Shown here: positions 9,949-18,253 of the stretch, in pieces
How positions within the stretch are numbered: position 1 is the first letter of the stretch
How the letters are laid out: each line of letters opens with the position of its first letter
Source of the DNA: Mycobacteriaceae bacterium
GTDB lineage: Bacteria > Actinomycetota > Actinomycetes > Mycobacteriales > Mycobacteriaceae
Direction: 5' to 3'
Length of the DNA: 64,000 nucleotides
Assembly (NCBI GenBank): GCA_019749805.1
Contig: JAIEPH010000006.1
Coordinates: 62,001-126,000, forward strand
Position numbers and translations under genes: made by a program
Notes under the pieces: model-generated
Seen by the model: only the letters and a program-made list of their open reading frames with translations
The model's database searches: none
Told to the model about the DNA's origin: nothing

Positions 9949-10677
9949 ATGTCCGGTTGGGAAATCTTCTGGGATGTGGTGCCTTACGTGACGCTCGCGA
10001 TCGTCATCGTCGGCACGTGGTGGCGATACCGCTACGACAAGTTCGGTTGGACCACCCGCTCGTCGCAGCTCTACGAATCGAGGTTGCTGCGGATCGGCAG
10101 CCCGCTGTTCCACTTCGGCATGCTGGTCGTCATCGTCGGGCACATCATCGGGTTGGTGATCCCGGAATCCTGGACCAAGGCGATCATGACGGACCACGTG
10201 TATCACCTACAGGCGGGAATTCTCGGGGCGATCGCCGGCTTCGCCACACTGACCGGTATCGCATTGCTGATCTATCGCCGCCGGACCACGGGGCCGGTGT
10301 TCATGGCGACCACCGTCAACGACAAGCTGATGTATCTGGTGCTGGTGCTGGCCATCGTCGCCGGGCTCAGCTGCACTCTGATCGGTGCCACACCAGGGGG
10401 CGCCGAGCACGATTACCGGGAAACGGTCTCACCGTGGTTCCGCTCGATCTGGGTGCTGCAGCCGCGGGGCGATCTGATGGTGCAGGCGCCGCTGTACTTC
10501 CACATCCACGTGATGATCGCGCTCGTGCTGTTCTGCATCTGGCCGTTCACCCGGTTGGTGCACGTGTTCAGCGCGCCGATCGGCTACCTGTTCCGGCCCT
10601 ACATCGTGTACCGCAGCCGTGAGGTGTCGGCCGGCAAGGAGTTGGTGGGGTCGCATCGGCCTCGCCGTGGTTGGTGA
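9949..10677 (+). CDS. narI: Respiratory nitrate reductase gamma subunit (cytochrome b)
   Basis: This 242-residue, five-helix membrane cytochrome b takes electrons from menaquinol and passes them to NarH. The opening GWEIFWDVVPYVTLAIVIVGTWWRYR and the HFGMLVVIVGHIIGL and HIHVMIALVLFCIWPFTRLVHVFSAP helices carry the histidines expected to bind two haems. Two starts are possible: GTG at 9943, which overlaps the narJ stop, and ATG at 9949. ATG is chosen because AGGAGG at 9934-9939 is 9 nt away, while it lies only 3 nt from the GTG. It ends the nar operon; a convergent haemoglobin gene follows after 7 nt. Confidence 0.95.
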   Translation: MSGWEIFWDVVPYVTLAIVIVGTWWRYRYDKFGWTTRSSQLYESRLLRIGSPLFHFGMLVVIVGHIIGLVIPESWTKAIMTDHVYHLQAGILGAIAGFATLTGIALLIYRRRTTGPVFMATTVNDKLMYLVLVLAIVAGLSCTLIGATPGGAEHDYRETVSPWFRSIWVLQPRGDLMVQAPLYFHIHVMIALVLFCIWPFTRLVHVFSAPIGYLFRPYIVYRSREVSAGKELVGSHRPRRGW

Positions 10678-10684
10678 ATTCTGC

Positions 10685-11089
10685 TCAGCCGGCTGTCAAT
10701 GCGTCGAGTTCGCGCGCGTCGGTACCTCTGAGCCTGCGGTGCATCGCCCTCGCGATCCTGCCTGCTTGGATCTTCGCACGATCTGCCGCCGGCCCGTCGT
10801 ACATGAGGTCGACCGTCGCCTCCCACAGCGCGAGCCAGCGCGCGAAGTGCTTGGCGTGCAAGGGATGCCGCAGGTCAAGTTGGCGATGAACCACCAGGGC
10901 GCTACCGCGATAGAGTCCGGCGCGAAACAGCACGGTTTCCCAGAAGTCACACATCACCGGCAGGTGTGATTCGAGTCCTTGTGCACGTAGCTCACTGAAG
11001 GGTTCGGCGAGGACATCGTCGGCAAAGACCTGGCCGTAGAAGCGCCGCAACAGCACCTCGACGTCGTCGCGGTTGGTCAGATCACTCAT
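10685..11089 (-). CDS. Group III truncated haemoglobin
   Basis: This 134-residue protein has the 2-on-2 globin pattern of group III: LLRRFYGQVFADDVLAEPF near the N-terminus, FWETVLFRAGLYRGS in the middle, and HPLHAKHFARWLALWEATVD with the proximal histidine region at the C-terminal half. Group III haemoglobins of bacteria such as Campylobacter Ctb are linked to NO and nitrite stress. The gene lies convergent to narI, which makes nitrite, and divergent from an HTH regulator with conserved cysteines, so a nitrogen-oxide role is the best inference. The start at 11089 is preceded on its strand by AGAGG. Group assignment is by motif only. Confidence 0.88.
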   Translation of the reverse strand: MSDLTNRDDVEVLLRRFYGQVFADDVLAEPFSELRAQGLESHLPVMCDFWETVLFRAGLYRGSALVVHRQLDLRHPLHAKHFARWLALWEATVDLMYDGPAADRAKIQAGRIARAMHRRLRGTDARELDALTAG

Positions 11090-11108
11090 CGGGACCTCTG
11101 CTGGTTTT

Positions 11109-11130
11109 TACAAGGGCATTTGTATAAACT
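11109..11130. promoter_or_regulatory. Divergent promoter with inverted-repeat operator candidate
   Basis: The 48-nt gap between the haemoglobin and regulator genes contains TACAA-GGGCAT-TTGTA (11109-11124), a perfect 5-bp inverted repeat inside a wider AT-rich stretch that stands out from the G+C-rich surroundings. TAAACT at 11125-11130 is a -10 candidate placed 7 nt before the regulator ATG, as in mycobacterial leaderless promoters. The repeat would sit between -10 and -35 of that promoter and also upstream of the haemoglobin gene, so one bound protein could control both. It is probably the site of the adjacent regulator, but that is inference. Confidence 0.55.
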
Positions 11131-11137
11131 CTAGCGT

Positions 11138-11812
11138 ATGTCGAGGCCGCGGACAGTGAGCTCCATGTCACAGCCATCCGGCCGTCGCGAAGACGTGCTG
11201 GCGGCGCTGAGGGGTGCGGCCGACGCGATGACGATTGCGAACATCGCGGAACAGCTTGAGGTGCATCCGAATACCGTGCGCTTCCACCTCGAGGCCCTGG
11301 TCGCGGACGGCAGGGCCGAGCGGGTCGAACCGGATCGCAAGGGCCAAGGCCGGCCGCCGCAGTTGTATCGTGCGGTCGCAGGGATGGATCCCGGTGGGAC
11401 GCGGCGGTACCGAATGCTGGCTGAAATCCTCACCTTGGCGCTGGCGGGCGACCCCAACGCCAGCGCCAAGGCGCTCGAGGCGGGCCGCGCATGGGCTGGC
11501 AGGCTGAGCCATCCGCCCCGCACCAGGCCTGGCGTCCGGGCGTCGGTCAATCGGCTGGTCAGCCTGCTCGACGATCTCGGGTTTGCCCCACAGCGGCGGG
11601 AGAGCGAGGGCGAAGTCCAAGTCGGACTCCGTCATTGCCCCTTTCTCGAACTGGTCGACGAAGCACGGTCCGTCGTCTGCCCGATTCACCTCGGTCTGAT
11701 GCAGGGTGCGATGGCGACGTGGCGCGCGCCCGTCACCGTCGATCGCCTGGAACCCTTCGTCGAGCCGGGCCTCTGTCTGGCTCACCTCACCCTCGATGAG
11801 GAGGCGTCATGA
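11138..11812 (+). CDS. HTH regulator with C-terminal cysteines (SufR-like, candidate Fe-S/NO sensor)
   Basis: This 224-residue regulator has an N-terminal winged helix (about residues 15-75; ANIAEQLEVHPNTVRFHLEAL is the recognition region). The C-terminal domain has CPF at C167, VCPIH with C181 and H184, and LCLAH with C213. The C-x13-C-x31-C pattern resembles SufR-type Fe-S cluster regulators. A cluster sensing NO or oxygen is therefore likely but unproven. ATG at 11138 suits a leaderless transcript; ATG at 11165 is the alternative. Its stop overlaps the next gene (ATGA at 11809), which should be in the same operon. It diverges from the truncated haemoglobin gene, its probable target. Confidence 0.78.
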   Translation: MSRPRTVSSMSQPSGRREDVLAALRGAADAMTIANIAEQLEVHPNTVRFHLEALVADGRAERVEPDRKGQGRPPQLYRAVAGMDPGGTRRYRMLAEILTLALAGDPNASAKALEAGRAWAGRLSHPPRTRPGVRASVNRLVSLLDDLGFAPQRRESEGEVQVGLRHCPFLELVDEARSVVCPIHLGLMQGAMATWRAPVTVDRLEPFVEPGLCLAHLTLDEEAS

Positions 11813-12234
11813 GCACGGGTCCCGCGGTCGCTACCGCGTTGACGTTCGTCTGGCTCGGCATGGTGCTGGCCATCTCGTTTCTCGAGGCGCCGCTGAAGTT
11901 CCGGGCACCCGGCGTCACGCTGCAAATCGGACTGGGCATCGGCCGGCTGGTCTTCCGCGCGCTCAACAGTGCCGAAGTGCTGATCGCCGTCGGTATCGCT
12001 GTCGGGCTGGCGCTGAACCACCCACGCACCGGCATCGTCGTGGCGTTTGCCATCGCTTTCGGCGCGCTGATTATTCAACTTGCCGGTGTGCGACCGCGAT
12101 TGACACGCCGCTCCGACGCGGTGCTGGCCGGCGAGAATGCCCCACGCTCCCGCGCCCACTACGTCTACGTGGCATTGGAGGCGGTGAAGGTCATCGCGTT
12201 GATCGTGGGCGGAATTCTGCTGCTGTCCAGCTGA
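11809..12234 (+). CDS. Small four-helix membrane protein of unknown function
   Basis: I do not recognise a characterised family. The 141-residue protein has four predicted transmembrane helices (about residues 8-28, 57-67 with 70-82, 75-92, and 118-139) and conserved-looking loops FLEAPLKFRAPGV and VRPRLTRRSDAVLAGE. The EAP...KF motif after TM1 recalls small actinobacterial membrane proteins found beside redox regulators. It overlaps the regulator gene by 4 nt, so both are made from one message, and its job is probably tied to that regulator and the haemoglobin. No signal peptide or metal motif is visible. Confidence 0.7.
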   Translation: MSTGPAVATALTFVWLGMVLAISFLEAPLKFRAPGVTLQIGLGIGRLVFRALNSAEVLIAVGIAVGLALNHPRTGIVVAFAIAFGALIIQLAGVRPRLTRRSDAVLAGENAPRSRAHYVYVALEAVKVIALIVGGILLLSS

Positions 12235-12256
12235 ACGCGGTCCCTACACTGCATTC

Positions 12257-12676
12257 ATGGCCGATGAACCGATGGACGTCCTTTCGGCAGAAGAGAGCTG
12301 GAACCTGTTGTCGAGCCGGTCGTTGGGCCGCCTGGTCACGTGTGTCGACGGCCACCCCGAGATCTTTCCCGTCAACTACGTAGTCCAGCGCAGGACCGTC
12401 CTGTTTCGCACCGCGGACTTCGCCACCAAACTGTTCACCGTCGTGATGAACGCCCACGTGGTATTCGAAGCCGACGACCACAACGTGGCGGAAGGCTGGA
12501 GCGTGATCGTCAAGGGCATCGCGCAGGTGCTCAACTCCAGCGACGAGATCGAGGAAGCCGAACGGGCGCAATTGCTGCCGTGGACGGCCGGGATGAAACC
12601 CCGATACGTGCGGGTGGAGCCGACCGACATCAGCGGCCGCCGCTTCCGATTCGGATCTGCGGCCGTCACCGACTGA
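12257..12676 (+). CDS. Pyridoxamine 5'-phosphate oxidase-like (split beta-barrel flavin) protein
   Basis: This 139-residue cytoplasmic protein has the PPOX split-barrel pattern: ESWNLLSSRSLGRLVTCVDGHPEIFPVNYVV, VLFRTADFATKL, and VVFEADDHNVAEGWSVIVKGIAQVL. The GWSV.V.G strand is typical of the mycobacterial subgroup that binds FMN, F420 or haem. The final EPTDISGRRFRFG is also typical. It lies just upstream of the WS/DGAT gene, and a related protein (14156) lies just downstream. In M. tuberculosis a PPOX protein (Rv3129) is likewise next to tgs1 in the DosR regulon. Cofactor and substrate are unknown. Confidence 0.85.
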   Translation: MADEPMDVLSAEESWNLLSSRSLGRLVTCVDGHPEIFPVNYVVQRRTVLFRTADFATKLFTVVMNAHVVFEADDHNVAEGWSVIVKGIAQVLNSSDEIEEAERAQLLPWTAGMKPRYVRVEPTDISGRRFRFGSAAVTD

Positions 12677-12687
12677 CGGCCCGTCGA

Positions 12688-12707
12688 CTAGGGACCTTTG
12701 GCCCCTT
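12688..12707. promoter_or_regulatory. DosR-like palindrome upstream of the WS/DGAT gene
   Basis: The stretch contains GGGACCTTTGGCCCC at 12691-12705. Against the published DosR/DevR consensus TTSGGGACTWWAGTCCCSAA it keeps GGGAC, WW, the G and CCC of the second half in register (12 of 20 positions by eye). It sits 33 nt before the start of the triacylglycerol synthase-type gene, the place where DosR boxes lie at tgs1 of M. tuberculosis. Control by hypoxia or NO is inferred. Confidence 0.55.
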
Positions 12708-12740
12708 CGGCTGCGGTCCGGAACAGCCGACAGTGGACGT

Positions 12741-14150
12741 ATGGAGCAATTGAGCACGTTTGATGCGGGATTCCTCCACGCCGAAGACTCCGACCGCCAT
12801 GTCAGCCTGGCGATCGGTGCCGTGGCCGTCCTGGCCGGACCGATGCCCAGCTTCGATGCGCTGACCGCGACCATCGGTGAGCGCGTGCTTTCGCTGCCGC
12901 GGTTAGGCCAAGTGCTGCACACCCAGCCCCTGGACCTCGGTGCTCCGCACTGGGCCGACGACACCGACCTCGACATCTCCCATCACATCCGGCTGGCGGC
13001 GCTGCCCCGTCCCGGAGACGATGCAGCCCTGTCCCGCTGGGTGGCCGAGGTCATGGAACGGCGCCTCGACCGCGACCGTCCGCTGTGGGAATGCTGGATC
13101 GTCGACGGCTTGGCGCACAACCGGTGGGCGATCCTGATCAAGGTCCACCACTGCATCGCCGACGGAATCGCTGCCACGCACATGCTTTCCCGAATCTGCG
13201 ACGACGGTGCCGGTGACACCTTCGCGACCGAAATCTGCGCCGCGCACGAGTCGACACGTGGTCTGCGGCTGCCCGCGCTCACCCTCAACCCGGTCGACTG
13301 GATCGCCGGGGCGTGGCGTACCTCGGTCGGCATCACCAGCGCCGCGGCGCACGTCCTGCACGGGGCGGCCGAGATCGCGGGCGGTCTGCTGCGGCCCGCG
13401 GCGACGTCGTCACTGACCGGACCGCTGAGCAGCATGCGGCGTTACGCCTCGGTCGAGGTGTCGATGGAACAGGTGACAAAGATCTGCAATGGGTTCGACG
13501 TGACCATCAACGATGTTGCGCTGGCGGCGATTACGGACAGTTACCGCATGATGCTGCTCCGTCGGGGCGAGCGCCCCCTGCCCGATTCGCTCCGAACCCT
13601 CGTTCCGGTTTCGGTGCGCGCTGCCGATGCGGCCGACAAAGCGGACAACCGCGTCTCGGTCATGCTGCCCTGGCTACCCGTGGAGGAGGCCGATCCCGTC
13701 GCGCAGCTGCAGACCGTGCACGAACGACTCACGCGGACGAAGGCCAGTGGCCAACGCCAGGCCGGGAACATCTTCGTCTCCGCCGCGAAGGCAATCCCTT
13801 TCGCGCTCACGGCGTGGACCGTTCGGACCTTGACCCGGCTGCCTCAGCGCGGCGTCGTCACACTGGCGACGAACGTGCCTGGACCGCGAAAGCGCTTGCG
13901 CATCATGGGCCGAGAAGTCATCCGCCTGCTGCCGATTCCGCCGCTGGCACTGAACCTGCGCACGGGCATCGCGATCATGAGCTACGCGGACCACCTCGCG
14001 TTCGGCATCATCGGCGACTACGACGCCGCACCTGATGTCGATGAGCTGGCGAGCGGCATCGAGCGTGCGGTCGAACGTTTGACGGCCGTCAGCGCCGGCC
14101 ACTGGCGCTCCACACCCGTGGGGACGCTCTCACTCGTACAAGGGGGCTGA
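12741..14150 (+). CDS. WS/DGAT family acyltransferase (triacylglycerol / wax ester synthase)
   Basis: This 469-residue membrane-associated enzyme would join an acyl-CoA to diacylglycerol or a long-chain alcohol. The catalytic HHxxxDG is seen as HHCIADG with H136, H137, D141 and G142. The start MEQLSTFDAGFLHAEDSDRH is typical, and NVPGPRKRLRIMGREV near residue 375 is the second conserved block of the family. The length matches Tgs proteins (about 460). It is likely co-transcribed with the PPOX gene 5 nt downstream and is preceded by a DosR-like box, so storage lipid synthesis in dormancy is the probable role. Mycobacteria have many paralogues, so I do not assign a number. Confidence 0.93.
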   Translation: MEQLSTFDAGFLHAEDSDRHVSLAIGAVAVLAGPMPSFDALTATIGERVLSLPRLGQVLHTQPLDLGAPHWADDTDLDISHHIRLAALPRPGDDAALSRWVAEVMERRLDRDRPLWECWIVDGLAHNRWAILIKVHHCIADGIAATHMLSRICDDGAGDTFATEICAAHESTRGLRLPALTLNPVDWIAGAWRTSVGITSAAAHVLHGAAEIAGGLLRPAATSSLTGPLSSMRRYASVEVSMEQVTKICNGFDVTINDVALAAITDSYRMMLLRRGERPLPDSLRTLVPVSVRAADAADKADNRVSVMLPWLPVEEADPVAQLQTVHERLTRTKASGQRQAGNIFVSAAKAIPFALTAWTVRTLTRLPQRGVVTLATNVPGPRKRLRIMGREVIRLLPIPPLALNLRTGIAIMSYADHLAFGIIGDYDAAPDVDELASGIERAVERLTAVSAGHWRSTPVGTLSLVQGG

Positions 14151-14155
14151 ACACG

Positions 14156-14596
14156 ATGCCGAACACCCAAGAACTCGACGTCCTCAACCGCAGACAGTGC
14201 CTGGACCTCCTTCAGGATGTTCGGGTGGGACGCCTCATCTTCACTGAGGACGCACTGCCGGCAGTTCAGCCGGTCAACTTCCGGATATGGCGCGACGACG
14301 TGGTGATTCGTGTCGCCGGCGGGGCCAAGCTGGCCGCCGCGAGCGATAACCTCGTCGTCGCCTTCGAGGCCGACGAGTTGGACCCAGACCTGCGCAGCGG
14401 ATGGAGCGTGACCGTCGTCGGGCACGCGCAGCCGATCACGGCCGTCGACGATCTGGTCGAGATCGCGGGCACCTTTGTGCAGCCGTGGGTCCAAGGTCGA
14501 CGCGACCACTTCATCCGCATTCGGACCGAGAAGATCACGGGACGTCGCTTCCGCGAACGCGGCTTACCGCAGTACCACGCCGCCGCGAGCGGCTAG
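14156..14596 (+). CDS. Pyridoxamine 5'-phosphate oxidase-like protein (second copy)
   Basis: This 146-residue PPOX-type split barrel has LNRRQCLDLLQDVRVGRLIF, ALPAVQPVNFRIW, VVAFEADELDPDLRSGWSVTVVGHAQ and a C-terminal RTEKITGRRF. The block FEADELD...GWSVTVVG parallels FEADDHN...GWSVIVKG in the protein at 12257, so the two are paralogues flanking one acyltransferase. It begins 5 nt after the WS/DGAT stop and should be in its operon. A flavin, F420 or haem cofactor is possible. Its function beside lipid synthesis is unknown, perhaps redox sensing or nitrosative defence. Confidence 0.85.
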   Translation: MPNTQELDVLNRRQCLDLLQDVRVGRLIFTEDALPAVQPVNFRIWRDDVVIRVAGGAKLAAASDNLVVAFEADELDPDLRSGWSVTVVGHAQPITAVDDLVEIAGTFVQPWVQGRRDHFIRIRTEKITGRRFRERGLPQYHAAASG

Positions 14597-14643
14597 CTCG
14601 CTGCTGTCTCGGAAGGATCCGGCGTGATGGGACCTTCGACGGA

Positions 14644-16191
14644 TCAGTCGGCGCGCTGGTAAAGGGCGCGAACGGTGTCGATGGTGTCGGCCTCAGCGGG
14701 GTTCTTGTCGTCGCGGTAACGCAGGACCCGCGCGAAACGCAGTGCCATACCGCCGGGATACCGCGACGAGGTCTGCACGCCGTCCAGCGCGATTTCGACG
14801 ACCTGTTCGGGGCGCACCTTGACGACATAGCCGTCGGTCGGGCCGTCGGCGAGTTCGAGGAAGCGGGCGGTCTGCCACGCCAGCATCGCGTCCGTCATAC
14901 CCTTGAAAGTCTTTCCGAGCATGACGAATTCGCCGGTCTGGGTGTCCCTCGCACCGAGATGGATGTTCGACAGCTTGCCGGTGCGCCGGCCCGACCCCCA
15001 CTCGACTCCGAGGACCACCAGATCCAGCGTGTGCACCGGCTTGACCTTCAGCCAGCCCGCCCCGCGACGGCCGGCCTCGTACGGCGCCGACAGCGATTTC
15101 GCCATGACGCCTTCGTGGCCCGCCGCCAGCGTGACGTCGAGGAAATTCTGCGCCTGCTCGGCGTCGTCGGTGATCAACCGGTCGACGCGCTGGGCCTTCG
15201 GCACGATTGCGTCCAGCGCAGCGATGCGTTCACTGGTCGGCAAATCCAGCAGGTCGGTGCCGTCGAGGTGCAGCAGATCGAAAACGAACACCGACAGGGG
15301 TTGTGCCGTACGGGCCGCCGCGATGTCGACCGAGCGCCCGAACCTTGACGCGGTGACCTGAAACCGATGGGGACGACCGTCGGGACGCAGCGCAATCGCC
15401 TCGGCGTCGGCGATCAGATCGGTGACCGACAGCGCCAACGTCGCATCCACCACCTCGGGCAGCCGTGCGGTGACGTCGTCGAGGCTGCGGGTATAGATCC
15501 GGACGTCGTCACCCGCGCGGTGAATCTGCACCCGCGCGCCGTCCAGCTTGGCCTCGAAAACCGCTGTGCCACCAATGCGTTCAAGAGCGTCGGCGACACC
15601 GGTGGCGGTTTGGGCGAGCATCGGACCGACGGGCTGGCCGACCTTTGGCCTGAACTCCTGCAGCGCAACCTCGCCCGCCGTCAGCGCGGCGGCCGCGACG
15701 GCGGGCAGATCGCCGCCGAGCATGGCCGCGCGGCGCACCGCGGCGACGGGAACATCGGCCGCCTTAGCGACCGCGTCGGCCATCACTCCCACCAGGGCTC
15801 CCTGGCGGAGTTCACCGCCGAGCAGGCGGCGCAGAAATGTCTGCTCGGCGCCGGTGGCCTGACCGAACAGTCCCGCGACCAACTCGGCGCGCCGCGCCTG
15901 GGAGCCCTTGCCTGCGACCGTCCCGATCTCGCTGAACCGGGCATCGACATCAAGGACGGTCAGCGACGCCTCGGCCGCCGCTGGTGGCAACGATCGAAGC
16001 GCCGCCCAGCCGACGCCGATCTGGCGCTGCGGCAGTTCGCCGGACAACCACGACACGACCACCGCGACCAGCCCGGCATCGCCCTCGTCGCCAGCACGGC
16101 GCAGCAGGTCGGCGATCCTGGCGATCTTCTTCAGACGGGCCGAAGAGGCGCCGACTTCGGCGGAGGCGGTGACGACGTCACGAAGCAGCAC
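14644..16191 (-). CDS. ligB: ATP-dependent DNA ligase LigB
   Basis: This 515-residue ATP-dependent DNA ligase has the AMP-binding motif KLDG (K215-G218, in [14 protein letters not shown]), followed by [24 protein letters not shown] (motif IV region) and AGWLKVKP (motif V). An N-terminal helical DNA-binding domain fills residues 1-200. Size and architecture match M. tuberculosis LigB (Rv3062), an enzyme that is not essential there because NAD-dependent LigA does the replicative work. It is convergent with the PPOX gene, separated by 47 nt, and has the YqeY gene upstream on its own strand. No key residue is missing. Confidence 0.95.
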   Translation of the reverse strand: MLLRDVVTASAEVGASSARLKKIARIADLLRRAGDEGDAGLVAVVVSWLSGELPQRQIGVGWAALRSLPPAAAEASLTVLDVDARFSEIGTVAGKGSQARRAELVAGLFGQATGAEQTFLRRLLGGELRQGALVGVMADAVAKAADVPVAAVRRAAMLGGDLPAVAAAALTAGEVALQEFRPKVGQPVGPMLAQTATGVADALERIGGTAVFEAKLDGARVQIHRAGDDVRIYTRSLDDVTARLPEVVDATLALSVTDLIADAEAIALRPDGRPHRFQVTASRFGRSVDIAAARTAQPLSVFVFDLLHLDGTDLLDLPTSERIAALDAIVPKAQRVDRLITDDAEQAQNFLDVTLAAGHEGVMAKSLSAPYEAGRRGAGWLKVKPVHTLDLVVLGVEWGSGRRTGKLSNIHLGARDTQTGEFVMLGKTFKGMTDAMLAWQTARFLELADGPTDGYVVKVRPEQVVEIALDGVQTSSRYPGGMALRFARVLRYRDDKNPAEADTIDTVRALYQRAD

Positions 16192-16212
16192 GATTCCAGC
16201 CTGGCACGGGTG

Positions 16213-16581
16213 TCAGACATCTCCGAGTAGGCCGGTGAGCACCGCGGCTTCTGCGCGTAGGGCGGCGGCGCGTTCGGTGTGCCCGCCGCTGCTCACCTGC
16301 TTGGCCGCGGCCAGCCGCTCGTCGACCTCGGCCCGCACCAGGTCGCGAATCTCGTCGTCGGACAACTCCCGGCGCGCCACCTCGGCAGCACCGAGCCCGA
16401 CCACCCCGCCGGCGATGGATTCACTCTGCGGTGCGTCGACGTCCACGGCGTCGGGGGTTTCCGCGTTGTCGATGGCACTCAAGGCCGAGCGCAGCGCGGA
16501 CACCCGGGGGGCGTCGCGCTCCTTGCGGGCGGCGAGCAGCGCATCGCGCAGGGATTCTCTCCACACCTGTGCAGCAGTCAC
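16213..16581 (-). CDS. GatB/YqeY domain-containing protein
   Basis: From a GTG at 16581 this gives a 122-residue, highly helical protein: WRESLRDALLAARKERDAPRVSALRSALSAIDNAE is the YqeY N-terminal core (compare LKERLTEDMKAAMK...RDKVRLSTIRMLLAAIKN), and LSDDEIRDLVRAEVDERLAAA is a second helix pair. YqeY proteins resemble the tail domain of GatB and may touch tRNA, but a role is not settled. It is a little shorter than the usual 150 residues. The reading frame is open upstream, but homology starts at the GTG. It lies 21 nt before ligB on the same strand. Confidence 0.75.
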   Translation of the reverse strand: MTAAQVWRESLRDALLAARKERDAPRVSALRSALSAIDNAETPDAVDVDAPQSESIAGGVVGLGAAEVARRELSDDEIRDLVRAEVDERLAAAKQVSSGGHTERAAALRAEAAVLTGLLGDV

Positions 16582-16622
16582 GGCACGCCAAAGTAGGCGT
16601 CCGAGGCGGCGACCGCAGCTCA

Positions 16623-18155
16623 TTATTTGACCGCGAAGGAGACGGTGTGCCAGCCGGTGGCGCCGTCGGGAATCGGGTCGGCCAGGTCGGCTGTCTGGAC
16701 GGCACCGGTGTTGTCGGTCGCGCGGACGGAGATCGTGTGCAGGCCCGGCTCTGTGGCCTGCCACGGAAAGCTCCACAGCCGCCATGTGTCGTTGGCGTAG
16801 CTCGCGCCGAGCTCGGTTTGCTCCCAGTCGCCCTCATCGATGCGCACCTCGACGGCGCGCACACCGCGGTCTTGAGCCCACGCCACCCCGCCGAACCTCA
16901 CCGCCCCCTGTGCCACGTCCTGGCCGCTGCGCGGCACGTCGATGCGCGACTGCGTCTTGATCGGTCCGCGCGCGGACCAGCCAAGCGGTGTCCAGTACCC
17001 CTGTGCGCGATCGAACCGGGTGAGTTCGAGGTCGACGACCCACTTGGTGGCCGACACATAGCCGTATAGGCCGGGTACGACGAGGCGCGCGGGGTAGCCG
17101 TGTTCGGTGGGCAGCGGCTGACCGTTCATGCCGACGGCGAGCAGCGAATCACGGTCGTCGGAAAGTGCTTCCACGGGGCTGCCCGCGGTGAACCCGTCGA
17201 TCGACATCGACAGCACCATGTCCGCGTCGGAGTGAATACCGGCCTCCGCCAACAGGTCCCGTACTCGATAGCCGGTCCATGCCGCGTTCCCGATGAGGTC
17301 TCCTCCGACGGGGTTGGACACACACGTCAGCGTCACCAGCTTCTCGACGACCTCGAACCGTTCGAGATCCTCGAAGCGGTAGGTGATTTCGCGGTCGACC
17401 ATGCCGTGGATCCTCAATTGCCAGTCGGCCCGACTCAGCTGCGGCACCGACAGCGCGGTATCGATCCGGTAGAAGTCCTCGTTGGCGGTGACGAAGGACG
17501 GCAGCGCGACACCTTCCGGCTGCACGGTCGGCGGGACTTCCGGTGCGGCGACGTCGATCTTCGGGAGTGCGAAGGCGTTGCGGTCGCCCGCGACGGACGT
17601 CGTCAGCCGCGACAGCACAGCACCCCCGACCCCGGTGAGCGCTCCCACCCCGAGGAATCCGAGCGTGACGAGCGACAGCCGTCGGCCGCGATCGGGGGAG
17701 TCCGTCGCGGGATCGCCTTCCGGTTCGTCGACAAACCGGCCGGACGTCAGCAGCCGAAGCACGGCGACACCGCAGACGGTGCCGATGATCGTCGGGACGA
17801 TGTCGGCCCAGCCCGCTCCCGCACGCGACAGCACGGCCGCACAACCAGCGACCCCGGCGGCAACGATTGCGGCACTGCCCACGGGAACGCGGCGCGTCTC
17901 GTACTGCGCCGTCACCGCGGCGATCGCCACGATGACGGCGATCACCGCGATCGACAAGAACAGTTTGTCGGCCGTGCCGAACGTCTGGATGGCCCATTCC
18001 TTGACCGGGCCCGGCGTGAGATCGATGACCGCCGATCCGACGGCATTGCGTGCGTCGGCTTCAGCCCCGAAGAATACGACGAGCAGTTGGGTCAGGCCGA
18101 GGGCGACCGCGGCCGCCGCCACGCCCGCCATTGCCTTGGCGCCGCGCTCCGTCAT
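16623..18155 (-). CDS. Membrane-anchored molybdopterin-dependent oxidoreductase (sulfite oxidase fold)
   Basis: This 510-residue protein has about five transmembrane helices in residues 8-190, then an extracellular sulfite-oxidase/YedY-type domain. The molybdenum-binding cysteine is in TLTCVSNPVGGDLIGNA (C278), and GYPARLVVPGLYGYVSATKWVVDLELTRFD is the conserved substrate-side block. A C-terminal immunoglobulin-like dimerisation part (VRAVEVRIDEGDWEQTEL, WQATEPGLHTISVRATD) follows. M. tuberculosis has a similar membrane-fused protein (Rv0218). The substrate is unknown; repair of oxidised methionines or sulfite/S-oxide chemistry outside the membrane is possible. It lies 41 nt upstream of the yqeY gene on the same strand. 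Confidence 0.88.
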   Translation of the reverse strand: MTERGAKAMAGVAAAAVALGLTQLLVVFFGAEADARNAVGSAVIDLTPGPVKEWAIQTFGTADKLFLSIAVIAVIVAIAAVTAQYETRRVPVGSAAIVAAGVAGCAAVLSRAGAGWADIVPTIIGTVCGVAVLRLLTSGRFVDEPEGDPATDSPDRGRRLSLVTLGFLGVGALTGVGGAVLSRLTTSVAGDRNAFALPKIDVAAPEVPPTVQPEGVALPSFVTANEDFYRIDTALSVPQLSRADWQLRIHGMVDREITYRFEDLERFEVVEKLVTLTCVSNPVGGDLIGNAAWTGYRVRDLLAEAGIHSDADMVLSMSIDGFTAGSPVEALSDDRDSLLAVGMNGQPLPTEHGYPARLVVPGLYGYVSATKWVVDLELTRFDRAQGYWTPLGWSARGPIKTQSRIDVPRSGQDVAQGAVRFGGVAWAQDRGVRAVEVRIDEGDWEQTELGASYANDTWRLWSFPWQATEPGLHTISVRATDNTGAVQTADLADPIPDGATGWHTVSFAVK

Positions 18156-18253
18156 GAGGCCAAGCTACCCACGCACCGACCCGAAAGCCTTAACGAAAAG
18201 TGACGTCAGCTAAGTTGCTTTACAGTCTGACCTCATTTTGGAAAGGGAACTAA

